A stretch of DNA of 64,000 nt. Origin: Zopfochytrium polystomum (Eukaryota > Chytridiomycota > Chytridiomycetes > Chytridiales > Chytridiaceae). The position numbers and the translations under genes were made by a program. Where the stretch lies: NCBI GenBank assembly GCA_025765615.1, contig JAIVFJ010000057.1:237501-301500 (forward strand). The letters are read 5' to 3'. Positions 27,072 through 38,800 of this stretch are shown one piece after another. The notes under the pieces are model-generated. The model saw nothing but the letters and a program-made list of their open reading frames with translations, did not search any database and was not told where the DNA came from. Each line of letters starts with the position of its first letter. Positions within the stretch are counted from its first letter, which is position 1.

Positions 27072-29520
27072 AGGGGGTTGGAAGAAGAAAAAAAAGGTGG
27101 GGGGTTGGGGTCGTATGGTGCTGTGCTTTTATTATTTTTTTTCTTCTTCTCTTTGCTGCAACCCTTTTATTTTTTTTTTGTTTGGTGGTTGGTGCGTTTG
27201 AGCCCCACGGAGTTGGTAGTAAGGGGGGTTGCTCTGCGCCGAGTCTGCGAAGCAGGGAATATATTTCGTTCTCCAAACGTTTATTAGTTCTCCTCGGCAA
27301 AAATTCACAAGTTTGTACAATGAAGTCCCTCCACAGGGGTTCAACCGCCAATATGAATCCTTTTTAGGATTCCCTGCAAACATGAGCAACACCCATATCG
27401 ATTACAGCAATATTCCGAAAACTTTTGTGAGGCGCCTAATCACCAAATAGGAATTGAGTGGCTTTTGAGTTGGTTTGGAGTTGGTTTCAAGTCGGAATCA
27501 AATCAAAATCAAGTTGGTACGGATTCCTTTGAATGGCATCATTGGCCTCTGGCAGAATGGAAAAACTCACCACTTGTCTGTCTTTGTGCCGATGGTATTG
27601 GCCATCTTAAGGGCCACAGACTGACAGCAGAATGTCGCTGCAGTGGATGAATTTCTTTTTGCCTGTTCGACCAGGCTTCCATTTGGAATCGTCTGTCGCC
27701 AGGTGGGAGCACCGGTCGAAGCCACCAGGCGAAGTTGCGGGGCAAAACCGACTGGCGAAGCTGCCTGCCAGCCTGGCGAAGGACTGGGTGCGGGCAGAAG
27801 CAAACGTGCCGTAAGTTGCTGCGAAAAAGGTTTGAACGGTGTCCCTTCATTTTCCCGCATTCCCGCTGCTTAGTTTTCCTTTTGTGACAGACGGCTGAAC
27901 CCACTCGGATGCACCCCTGTACATTCACGGTCACGTTCACTCCCCTTTTTGGGAAAGGTATGATCAAGGATGTCTCGCTTGAAAATGTAGCTACTGCCAC
28001 GCTGGACGATCTCAAAACTGCCATCCCCACCGCCTTTTCTGACCTAACAATCGAGGAATGGATTCAAGCAAGGTCAAGGAGCTGAAAAACAAGCACCCCA
28101 GCTGACCCATCAACACTGCAGACAAGCTGGCCACTGTGGACGACATGTTTCAATTCAGCACAGCTGTGGGAAAGAGCAAGCTACGCACAACTCAGTGGCC
28201 TCCGTTCTTCAATGAGGTCACCACCCAGTCAGTTCTGCTTCGTTTGTCCACCAAGAGGAAGCAAGTCCAAACGACTGCTGATGACGCTGCAGGCTGGTCG
28301 TCTGCTGGCTCTTCTTCTTCGGACTTGTTATAACCATGCTCTTTGTCTGCTGGCTCTTTGTTGGCGTCCCCCACTTCTCTGGCTTCGGGTCTTTCTTTGG
28401 CACGCAGCTTGTTGGCGGGCTCTTCTGGGACTGGCACGTTTGGCAGGCACATCAAACTGTCGGACTGATTGGCCAGCAGCCACCCCTGTCACCGCACTGA
28501 TTCAGCTTACATCTGAGCCTGATGACTTCCCAGCTTACGAGCCCCCTCTTTCCTTCGATGACTTGACAGACAGTGAAGCTGACGTTCTGCAATCAGTCCC
28601 TGGCTGACTCACAACGCCTGTTGCATCCACACCCCAAGAGGCTTTGGAGAGGATGATGAATGTACTCCGTGCCCAATTTATGACTGAGAACGGTGTGGTA
28701 TGGACGAACAGCGACAGATGTCGAATTGCAATGTGACGAGATGATTCTCAAAGTGTGGGCACACTGCATTGTAAGTTCTTTCTGCCATCAAGCGTGAAGT
28801 CTATTTATTTAGTCAGATTGAGAATGATTATGGGGCCAAAGTGAACTCACCGCCAACACCGCCGATGTTTCGAGGCAGCTGAAAGAAGATAAGAGCGGTC
28901 AACCCGGCCAAGGCAGAGACGCATGTAGGTCAACCCCTTCAGCCAATTCCGCAGATCAATCAGCCAAATGTCAAGTCATGATCAACTTCGAAGGTATCAA
29001 CAGGCTTTTTGACAGCGGTGTTGATGGGATCCATTGTAGAGGAGGTCGTGGAGGATGAGTGTGACCGCTTTGAGCTCATGGAACTGGTTTTGAAGCATCG
29101 GATTACGCTTGCTGCTTTGCGCTGCATGCCTGTTGAAGCACTCCTTGATACAGGGATGCTGGCAGGTCATGCCTACCATATCATTGCCATCGCTAGGCGT
29201 TGATTCCAAAGATTGGGAAATTTATCAATGTCATCAATATCCCGAGGATCCAGAGCGTTATCAATAAACTTCTTATCCATTCTTCATCGTGCTGTGACAA
29301 TATTTGTAAGCTTTTGCTCCAAGACGAGGTAGATACTAACTACGCACAATGGTGCATCTCTCGTCACAGCACCATCTGGCGACCGACTTATCCAGCGCCA
29401 CTGCCAGGAGGCAGTGGCAGCCACAAGACAGAAACAATTTCTTTTGAAACCTGATTTCACCATTGTCTGTGCTCCACTCTCCTGGCGCCCACAAGCTGTT
29501 ACTAGCGAAACTTAGATCAG
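27072..29520. other. Gene-poor relic DNA between GRC3 and a transposase relic
   Basis: After GRC3, the sequence becomes less GC-rich. It contains the decayed reading frame described at 27900-28610 and short open frames elsewhere without recognised similarity. No RNA gene was seen. Confidence 0.5.
27900..28610 (+). pseudogene. Decayed ORF of unknown function
   Basis: A chain of plus-strand frames reads like a once-continuous soluble protein: MIKDVSLENVATATLDDLKT (from 27960), then SDLTIEEWIQ, a shift, DKLATVDDMFQF and WPPFFNEVTTQSVLLRLSTK (about 28200), and further on PPLSFDDLTDSEADVLQSV (28540-28600). Stops and shifts separate the blocks. The order (short beta-rich start, then charged and Ser-rich stretches) recalls host-translocated Crinkler-like N-termini of chytrids and oomycetes only loosely. 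I do not assign a function. Confidence 0.35.
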
Positions 29521-29521
29521 T

Positions 29522-30000
29522 TTATTCACTCAGTGTAACCAGAATGACAAATAAAGCCTTGGCTTTGTTGACATTGATGGTCTCACAAACAAGCAATATT
29601 AAATCATAGCGCTCATATATAGCATGAGGCTGGTGTTTGAGGTACTGAAACCCTGCCTTGACAAAAGAGAAGGCCTCCTCAATAGGATTGAGGAAGGGAC
29701 AATATGGGGGACGGTAGACAAGACGAACCCCTCGCTCAGCGCAAGCAAACAGAACACAGTCATCATGGTGGATTAGCGCAATGTCCATGATAAGATTCTC
29801 ACCTTCTTCCATGTTGGGCAGTGGGACAATTCTCCATAAAATCCACGAAGATTTCGGCAGTAAGATGATCCATCCACGGTGCATTTTGTGCAGATTCCAT
29901 TGGTGCGCGCCAAGGGCAGCAATGAGAGTGGTGCTCTTTCCTTGAACACCTGTCTGAGAGACAATTGCTCGACTTCCTCAACCACTGCAGCCGTTATGGT
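29522..30000 (-). pseudogene. Tc1/IS630-type (DDE_3) transposase relic
   Basis: The minus-strand frame ends with a typical IS630/Tc1 core: ENLIMDIALIHHDD (second catalytic Asp region, about 29770-29800), then GVRLVYRPPYCPFLNPIEEA (about 29680-29740, catalytic Glu in NPIEEAFSFVKA). Upstream parts (FVDFMENCPTAQHGRR; HKMHRGW) are found only in shifted frames, so the gene is broken. The N-terminal helix-turn-helix part was not recognised. Terminal inverted repeats were not identified by eye. Confidence 0.75.
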
Positions 30001-30342
30001 TGTGGGGTGACATGAACCAGAGTTTTTAATTTTTTTTTTTATTTTTTGTGAGGGGCGATGGCGATGGCGATGCATTTCAACCGAGCTCTTAATATAAGCA
30101 ACATAGGCCGAAAAAGAACGTCTAACCCTAAGCCTTTTTTGATCCACATCTACACTGCAATAGGCTCAATCTCTTTTCCTTTCTTGCCTTCTTTTTTTTT
30201 TTTTTTTTTTTTTCCCCCGCTTCTCACCAGCTTCAACCTCTTCTTTCGCGTTGTGGAAAGGCGTGGTCAACGTGCTCATTTTAGACTCGATCCGCCCCCA
30301 CCTTCCCCCTTCCGCCCCCAACCCGAGGATTCCCGGTGTTGT
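30001..30342. other. Intergenic transposase relic - NEDD8 E1 3' end
   Basis: This 342-bp stretch has poly-T tracts (30029-30040, 30186-30213). No gene was seen; it includes the 3' flank of the minus-strand E1 subunit gene. Confidence 0.5.
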
Positions 30343-30622
30343 TCACAGCACAAACGTGGCGCTGGTCGACTTGACGCCGTTGAAGATGAGGGTGTTGTTG
30401 AGCGGAATGTACTGGTGCGTCGCGAGCTTGATAATCTCCTGCGACGCTATGCCGCCCAGCAGCGCGGCCATCGCGTGCAGTTCGGACGTGCCGGCGCGCA
30501 CGCTATTTTTTTTTTTTTTTTGTTTGTTTGTTTGTTTGTTTTGTTTTGTTTTGTTTGTTTGTTTTGTTGTTTTCGTTGGAGAAGAAAGAGAGTGTGGGTT
30601 AGACGACCCACACACCTGCTAC

Positions 30623-30683
<61 letters not shown>

Positions 30684-33317
30684 AAACCCCAAAGCAACGA
30701 CAACAAACGGAAAGAAAAACGAAATTAAAAAAAAAAAAAACTTACAAGGCCTGCACAAACTCGTCCGACACGAGCGTCGGGCTCAGCTGGTGCGCCGCGA
30801 GCACCGACACCACCGACTTTTTCAAGAGGCCAATGTCGCCCTCCACCTCCTCGTCGTGTTCACCTGTATTATTATTTTTTTTTGTTGGTTTGTTTGTTTG
30901 TTTGTTAGTTGGGGGGATTGAAAAAAGGAAAAGAAAAAAACCAGGCGTCAGCTTGGCGTGGGATGTTGCTCGCAAGTTCACCACTCATCTATCCTTACCG
31001 GGGTAGCGACGGTGTGTCGCGTAAAACTTGTCGACGGCCCTCATAACAATGTAGGGTGCAATGTTGGAGTCGATGTCTTCCAGCCATACCCCTGAGAACG
31101 ATCAATTTGACGACGAGGAAAAATCAACAAATTCAAATAAAAGTACAACACACAAGAGAAATAAAAAAAGAGAAAAACCCCAACCCAACCCAAAACTGAC
31201 CAATGTTTTGCGCCCTCGCCGTGGCCGGCGCGTACTCTTGCGCCAGAGACCGATACCGGAAGAGCTTCAGGTTGAGCCCGTTCTTGCAGAAACGCTCAAT
31301 CTCCTCCGCCGCGATCGAGTCGACCGCACGGCCCAGCCCCGTCAACAGCGCACCGACCCGCTCCTGCACACGCGCGCAGTCTTGCCTCGCCTTTTGCCGG
31401 TAGCTAATGGTTTTGTGTTTCTTTTTAATAGAGAGAACACCTGAGGGGGGCGCCGAATTCGCTTACATTGTCTGCAAGTGCACGTATGACTCCGTGTCTG
31501 CCTTCATGTCGGGAACACCGCCAGAGAGCGGGAGCAACCCGCCCCCTTCGTTGTCAACAAAGTCCTTTACAGCCTTGGCAATGATCCAAAAGTTTGCAGA
31601 CTGCACCGTGTGAGGAACGAACGGAGAGGGGGTTGTTTCCCCGCGAGGAGGAAATGGGTTTGCAGTCAGCATGGAAAAAGCACCAGGGCGAGAGTACGAG
31701 CACGACAAAAAAAAATCAACTATACTCAACAGCGGCGGTCAAGTTCTGCGCCTTTGGATCGGAGAGAATCGCGAGCACATCCTTTGGCACAACCGTCTTT
31801 TGGGTCGCCCTGAACGCCGCCGTGGTCGCCTCGTCGAAATTCTCCTCGTCCGTTCCAGACCCTCGGCGCTTGCTCTTGATCAGCGCCTTGAACTCGTTTC
31901 GCTCGGCCGACGTTTGCGGAAGCGCGCCGCCATGCTACGTTTTGTCGTCGGAATTAAAAAATAAAGGAAAAAACATTTGTGGTGAGAAACAGACAGTCGC
32001 GGTGACCAATAAGAGGTGCAACTTACAGCCGCCTTCCACTCATCCAGACACTGCAGTAAAATGACAATGTACGGGACTGGGATTGAAACTTTAGCAAACA
32101 GGAAAGCGCGTTTGGACGCATCCCCTCACTGTGAGCAAAGCCTACACCGTCCATCTTTTCAAAATTGAAAGTGGATGCGAATTTGGCGAGTTCAGGGAAC
32201 GGGCAGTCAAGTCGAAGGTCCAGCGTCTGGTCAGGGTGTGATTCCACAACTAAGAGGATTTCAAGGTGGGTCAGGTCACAGACTTTCGGTGGAATCCAGC
32301 CCGCAACTCACTCGTGTGCTCGGGCACGACCACTCTAATGTATCCAAAGAATCCAATCGACTTCACCACAACAAGAGGAATGTTGGAATCCCAGCATAGC
32401 TCGGCCAGCCGCAAAAGCGTGGCCTCGTCCAGCGCAGTCGTGATAATCATCGTGAACTGGTGGAAGAACGAAGGGTTGCTGTCGAGAAGCGACGCAGGGC
32501 TCTGAGAATCGCAGAAGGGGGGAGCGTCGGACAGTTTCCGTTAAATTCTCTGGGGGATACTGAAAAGCCGAGCGCAGAAAAACAAAAAAAAAAAAAAAAA
32601 GCGAGAGGTCGGGGACGGCAGGGAATAACGTCAATACCTGGTCAACAAAGCTGCCGGACACTTCATCATTCAGTTCGAGCAGCAGGTCTGTGGTCGCCTT
32701 TGCTCGCGACGTCCCAATGGCCGAGTGATCGATAAAGAAATTGTTGCCGGCGTCGGCGCCCGTCACGACGTGCTCGTCCACGACAACAAACGAACCGATT
32801 CCTGCAACGGGACGCAAAAAAAGAAGAGACGGAGGATTCGAAAGTCGAAACCGGGCGTTTTTCAGCTGGTTGACGTAGAGGAGGAGGAGGAGGGCCTTCC
32901 GGAACCATCGCGAAAATCACCCAACGAGCAACCGATCCTTACCGGGCAGCACCAAGTTCTTCAAAATCTCCGTACCCGTCGCCGTGCCGTTCACAAGACA
33001 GATCCGCGACTCCTCCAGCGCCCGTTGGCCGTGTGCATGCCAGAGCCTGTGCGATGGGGAGGGGGGTGGCGGGAGCAGAAGAGAAGCGCATATCTCAGCC
33101 ACCAACACAACTGCCCCGCTTCGCGCTTCCGGATCCCTCCGCCTCCCAAAAAGCCGTTTGTTTCACCCTCGCCACCCCCCCAAAGGGGAAAGCGCATCTC
33201 TCACCTGAGCTGGCGATCATACTTCTGATTCTTGTCAACTTTCGAAGGTGCCTTTGAACATTGGATTGCATGGCCAACGCGGCCGGGGGGCGAGGGGTAT
33301 CGGGGAGAAGAGTGCAT
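30343..33317 (-). CDS. ULA1: NEDD8-activating enzyme E1 regulatory subunit (APP-BP1/ULA1)
   Basis: It pairs with UBA3 to adenylate NEDD8 for cullin modification. The minus-strand gene has about twelve exons: 33317-33205, 33046-32943, 32801-32638, 32501-32312, 32249-32130, about 32073-32028, about 31937-31733, about 31612-31470, about 31402-31202, about 31092-31000, about 30865-30747, about 30500-30343. Conserved text: [40 protein letters not shown] (ThiF fold), [84 protein letters not shown] and the ending STSATFVL. Length and order match APP-BP1, which lacks the catalytic cysteine carried by UBA3. ATG 33317 is the nearest in-frame start. Introns hold exceptional homopolymers, including A59. 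Confidence 0.92.
30624..30682. repeat. 59-bp poly-A (poly-T on the coding strand) in a ULA1 intron
   Basis: This is the longest uninterrupted homopolymer in the window. It sits in the intron before the last ULA1 exon, together with TTTG repeats at 30519-30563. Confidence 0.95.
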
Positions 33318-33987
33318 GGCGGTTAACACGTTCGTTTTGCTTGTGGGGAGCTGGGCCCGGCACGGAGAGGGAGAGGGGAGGTCGAGGTCGCTCAGGGCTA
33401 AATGATGGTGGGGAGGACGAGAGCTGTGGATCGCTGTCGCCGGCAATGGCGTGCGGAGTGTGTTGGGTTTGCTCGGCGGGGCGTGGGCAAAGGCGTGGGC
33501 ATCGATTATCCTCCGATCACGCGGCGCGCGGTGAGATGCGTGTACTATACAACACAAGAAGGATGCGCTTTCATGACGGGTCACGCTCACCCCACTCGCA
33601 CTACGCGCGTTGGCTTGAGCCGGTAAATCGGGGATGGGGGTAAGGAGGGCCAAGGGACGGGACGCAATCGCGCATTGCCCGTGACGATCCATGCTGTGGC
33701 GTGGGCACTTTGCCGGAAGTCTTGCCTCACCATTTTCTGACTGGACTTTTTGTTTCTTTGTTCGTCGCCACGAAGGCTCAAGACGAAAGGACTCAGGCAA
33801 AGAAGACGACGACGACGACGAAGACGACGACGACGAAGAAGGAGAAAAAAAAAAAAAATAAAATAAAATGCGTACGTGCTCGAGTGCTTGCGACGAATAA
33901 CCAAGACCAGCATCCCACGCAACTGCCTTCGCTCTCATTTTAGACGTAGATATCTCTCTCACAATAAGAGCCGACAAAGAGCCGCGC

Positions 33988-34070
<83 letters not shown>

Positions 34071-34144
34071 CAAGAAAGAAAAGAAAGAGCAAGGCAGAGC
34101 CCGGAACACATCGGTACATCCCCCCACCCCACTATTTTCCCATC
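33318..34144. other. Intergenic ULA1-NDUFAF6
   Basis: The 827 bp between two tandem minus-strand genes contains GAC/GAA triplet repeats (about 33805-33845), a poly-A run (33846-33858) and the GA tract listed separately. No conserved coding was seen. Confidence 0.55.
33988..34066. repeat. (GA)n microsatellite
   Basis: About 79 bases of GA with one interruption (GAGGAG near 34008) lie just downstream of the NDUFAF6 stop and upstream of ULA1. Confidence 0.95.
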
Positions 34145-35432
34145 TCACAACCCGAGCTTTTTCCGCCGCCAAAGGCTAAACGGCACGCGCCAATTCCTCT
34201 GCGCCAACCGCCCATTAAAGACGTCAAACTGCGCCTTCTCCAGGCTCTTTAAGAACTCGTCACACGGAATCCCAAACAGCAACACGGGGCTCGCCACCTC
34301 GAGCAGCGCCTTCTCCCGCGTGTCGCCCGGCTTGGCCCGTATGTCCCGGATGTGCGCTCGCGCCGTCGATATGTGGTTGTTGGCCGTCGTCGCAACGTCC
34401 AACACGGCGTCCTTGAGTGCTCTCTGGCGGCGGCCGTTTGCGGAAAAACGTCCTCGGCGGACACGAGATGCTGTTTGCCGATTGAAAGTGTGGTTGGAAG
34501 AAAGAGAGTTGAGCGTAAGACGAGTGTACCCCCTCCGCCTTTCGCCTTTCTCACCTTCGCCATCACTTCCGACGGCAGGCTCATTTTTCGGTACTGAATG
34601 TTTGCCGGCACGCCGCGAATGGCCGTCGCGATTCCGTGCGCTTTCCCAATGTGGCTGGCGATATGGTCCATCTGCGTGTCCCGCACCCCAAGCGACTCGA
34701 GGTGCAGGTACAGGAGACTGGACGCCGTGTTTTCCCCATAGTTTTCGAGCTCCTGGACGGTGTTGTACTGCGTCGCTAGCAAGTCGTTTTCCTGCGCGTA
34801 ACGAGGGGTTGGTAGTATTATTATTTTTGTGAATATTGGCGGGTGGGAGGAGTTCATGGATATATTACCCGCGCGGTCAGTATCCGCCGAAACCACGACT
34901 GAGAGAGCTCGCCGTGCTCCAGCGCGTCCGCGAGGGCCACGGTGACGGGATGGTCTGGTGGGCGACCCTGTTGGGAATTTTTGAAGTTTGGGTGTGAGCT
35001 TGTTTGTCTCAAAGCGATCGCCAAATTTCCCCGCCCGGCCACCGAGAAAGAAAGAAACATGACGACAGAAGGACGGAAAGGGAGGGAGAGGAATGGGGCT
35101 AAAGAGTAAAGAGGAGAGAGAAGGGCAAGGAAAGCGAAGGAAGTGCATGGACGGACGGACGGACGGCCACGCAACACACGCACGTCAAAAGTGTTTGCGA
35201 CGGCGTCGCGCCAAAAGGCGAAGCGCATGCGGCCGATGGTGGGATCCTTGACGTGGTCCCTGACGAGGGCGGTCTCGACGTTGAAGGCGCGCACGGCCCA
35301 AGTGGCGGACCAGGCGCGTGTGGGCAGGAACAGCGCGGCCATGTACGACTCCCAGTCGGACGAGCGCACGGCGGCCTGGCAGTGCGCGACGGCGCGCTGC
35401 ACGGCCGCGGAGCCGCCACCGGCCCCGGCCAT
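34145..35432 (-). CDS. NDUFAF6: NDUFAF6-like complex I assembly factor (squalene/phytoene-synthase fold)
   Basis: NDUFAF6 is a mitochondrial matrix factor needed for early assembly of respiratory complex I; despite the fold it is not a known prenyltransferase. Exons on minus: 35432-35184, 34967-34869, 34791-34555, 34470-34145. Conserved: HCQAAVRSSDWESYMAALFL, MRFAFWRDAV, GRPPDHPVTVALADAL, ASSLLYLHLESLGV, HIGKAHGIATAIRGVP and the C-terminal block EFLKSLEKAQFDVFNGRL then RVPFSLWRRKKLGL. The last exon begins HLVSAEDVFPQTAAA but the following ALKDAVLDVATTANNH is one base out of frame; the break lies within 34421-34449. Only a one-base deletion or an assembly error explains it, since no intron fits. 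A clear mitochondrial presequence is not evident at ATG 35432. Confidence 0.85.
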
Positions 35433-35802
35433 TACTGTGTGCGAGGTGTGGGGAGGGTGCGGGGCTGACAAGTCAGTCAGCTAGTCGTTCGGTTCAGTCG
35501 GTCAGTCGGGGAGGACTGCGGAATGAATACTTGAATATTGGCTCGGGGAGGGACAAGTCACAAAATCCGAGGTTTGTGATAAAGAGAAACCGCCCCCCCT
35601 GTGCCTGCCCCAAGGCAGCAGCAGCTCCAGCAGCAGTAGCAGCGTTATCAGCGGCGGCACGCAACCCACCCACCACCACCACCACCGCCACCACCACCCC
35701 TCGATCGATTGATACCCTCCCACCTCCCAGTTAGTCCCTTTTTCGCGACCCCCCCCCCCCCCCCTGAATCCTTCTCATCGCCTCGTGCCCCACTGTTCCT
35801 CG
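35433..35802. other. Divergent promoter NDUFAF6/SF3B1
   Basis: The 370 bp between divergent genes has CAG/CCA triplet runs (35616-35700) and a C-run (35750-35764) just upstream of the SF3B1 ATG. A likely transcription-start region; no TATA box was recognised. Confidence 0.5.
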
Positions 35803-38800
35803 ATGGCCGATCAGGGTGAGCTGGTTCCTTTTTTATGATTTTTCGCCCGCGACCACAGCTTACTGACCTCACCACCCTCGACTGCGGGATTCTTGCAACC
35901 TATTAACACAAACCCGCCCCCCCCCCCACCTCTAACCCACAAAAATAAAATACACCACCACCCCACCCCATCTACCCATCCCTGCACAATGCAGACTCGA
36001 TCGACGAAGAGATCCGCCGGGCCCAGGAGTCTCGCAAGACAGCGAGAGCCTCCAAGCTCACCACCACCACAACCTACCAGAACCCCGACAAGATAGCACT
36101 CGTTGGGGCAGTCAGCTACGACAAGGACCTTTACGATCGCGGCAACGATGCGGACGACTACGACCAGGCGCTGGCCGTTGGCGCCGGCGGCGACGACATG
36201 GACGCGGACGACTCGAACGCGATGAAGGCCAAACGCTTGAGCTCGTACACCGCCCCCAAAGAGATTTACAACGACATTCTCGCTGCAGACGAGGACACCG
36301 TGGACCCCTTTGCCGGCAAGTCAACGTCGCGGAAAATCATCGACAGGGAAGACGACTACCGCAAGCAGCGATTCAACCGGCAGCTTTCCCCCGAGCGCGT
36401 CGACGCCTTCAACACGGACAAGTCGGCTCCAAAGCCCGACGGCGACGTCCGCTCCTACTCTGACGTGATTCGCGAAAGCGAATTGGAAAGGGAGCACAAG
36501 CGCACCTTGGCCAGAGTTCAAGAAAAGAAGCGCGAGATGGCGGAGGATGCCGCCGCTGGACTGGAAAGCGATCAACCCTCTGCAGAGGCTCCCGCTGCTG
36601 CGCCTAAAAAGCGGCGCTGGGACCAAGGTGACCCCGAGGTACCGCCAAAGCCGACATCAGAGTGGGAAGACGACGCTCCGGCGGCTGCCCCCACCGAGAA
36701 GCCGGCGCGGCAGCGTGCCTCGCGTTGGGACGACGACGATGGCTCTTCAAAAGCTGCAGCGGCGGCAGGAGCGGCTGCTGCTCCGGCCCCGCGCAAGCGA
36801 AACCGATGGGACGAGACTCCTGTCGCTGCGACGCCCGTCGGCGGTGGCGGCGCGTGGGATGCCACGCCTCGTGGCGCCGGCGGACTCGGCGGTGTAGCGG
36901 CCACGCCGACGGGGACAAAGCGGTCACGTTGGGACGAGACTCCGGTTGCTGCCGCCGGCCAGTTTGCCGCGACTCCGATCGGCTTGGCGGGCATGGGCAT
37001 GGCAACGCCAATGGGGATGAACGCCATTCCCATGACTCCCGAGGCCGTCAACGCCATGCGCTGGGAAAAGGAAATCGACACTCGCAATCGGCCCATGACG
37101 GACGAGGAGCTTGACTCGATCCTCCCTTCCAAGGGATACAAAATCATTGAGGCCCCGGCCTCTTATGTGCCGATCCGAACGCCAGCGAGGAAGCTGATGG
37201 CTACGCCGACGCCGGTCGCTGGGCAATTTGGAGCTGGCTTTATGATGCAAGACGAAAACCAAACCGCGCCGTTTGAGGTGCCGCCCGAAATTGCGAGCAT
37301 CGGATCCCTTCAGTTCTTCAAGCCCGAGGACATGAAGCACTTTGGGAAGCTCTTGGACAACCGCGAGGACCTTGAGCTGACCGTCGACGAGCTGAAAGAG
37401 CGCAAAATCATGCGACTCCTTTTGAAAATCAAGAACGGCACACCGCCCGTCAGAAAGGCGGCTCTGCGCCAGATCACCGACAAGGCTCGCGAGTTTGGCG
37501 CCGGTCCGCTGTTCAACCAGATTCTTCCGCTGCTGATGTCGCCGACCCTCGAGGACCAGGAGCGGCACTTGCTGGTGAAGGTCATTGACCGCATTCTTTA
37601 CAAGCTGGACGACCTCGTCCGTCCGTACGTGCACAAGATTTTGGTCGTCATCGAGCCTCTTTTGATTGACGAGGACTACTACGCCCGCGTCGAAGGCCGT
37701 GAAATCATTTCCAACCTGAGCAAGGCCGCCGGTCTCGCGACAATGATTGCGACGATGCGACCGGACATTGACCACGTGGACGAATACGTGCGAAACACGA
37801 CGGCGAGGGCGTTTTCCGTGGTCGCCTCTGCTCTGGGTATCCCCGCCTTGCTTCCCTTTTTGAAGGCCGTTTGCCGGTCGAAAAAGTCGTGGCAGGCGCG
37901 CCACACGGGTATCAAGATTGTCCAGCAGATTGCGATTCTCATGGGGTGCGCCGTGCTGCCGCACCTGACGTCCCTGGTAGAGGCCATTTACAAGGGCCTC
38001 GAAGACGAAGAACAGCAAAAAGTGCGAACCATCACCGCCTTGGCCATCGCGGCGCTGGCCGAGGCGGCGGCGCCATACGGTATCGAGTCGTTTGACGAAG
38101 CGCTCAAACCACTGTGGAACGGCATCAAGAAGCACCGCGGCAAGGGGCTGGCGGCGTTTTTGAAAGCGATCGGGTACATCATCCCGCTCATGGACGCCAA
38201 GTACGCCAACATTTGCACGCGCGAAGTGATGGACACGCTCATCCGCGAGTTCCAGAGCCCGGACGAAGAAATGAAAAAGATTGTGCTCAAGGTGGTGAAG
38301 CAGTGCGCCGGCACGGAGGGCGTGGAGCCGGCGTACATCAAGTCGAACATCTTGCCCGAGTTTTTCAAAAACTTTTGGGTCCGCCGAAACGCGCTCGACA
38401 AGCGAAACGCAAAGCAGCTGGTCGAGACGACGGTCGAGCTGGCGCAAAAGGTCGGCGTCACCGAGATTGTGGGGCGCATCGTGGAGGACCTGAAGGACGA
38501 ATCTGAGCCGTACCGCAAGATGGTGATGGAGACGATCGAGAACATTGTGTCGACGCTCGGGTCGTCGGACATTGACGACCGCCTGGAGGAAGTGCTGATT
38601 GACGGCATCCTGTACGCGTTCCAGGAGCAGACGGTGGAGGACGTTGTGATGCTGAACGGGTTCGGGACGGTGGTCAACTCGCTCGGAGTGCGGGTCAAGC
38701 CTTATTTGCCGCAGATCTGCTCGACGATCCTGTGGCGGCTGAACAACAAGTCGGCCAAGGTGCGGCAGCAAGCGGCGGACCTGATTTCGCGGATCGCGGT

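Noticed and set aside
27900..28610. Assignment of the relic as a Crinkler effector
   Set aside because: No LFLAK-type or DWL motif could be seen. The resemblance is compositional, so it is left as unknown.
33988..34066. GA tract and other regular arrays considered as a CRISPR-like or satellite array
   Set aside because: The repeat unit is 2 bp with no spacers. These are ordinary microsatellites.
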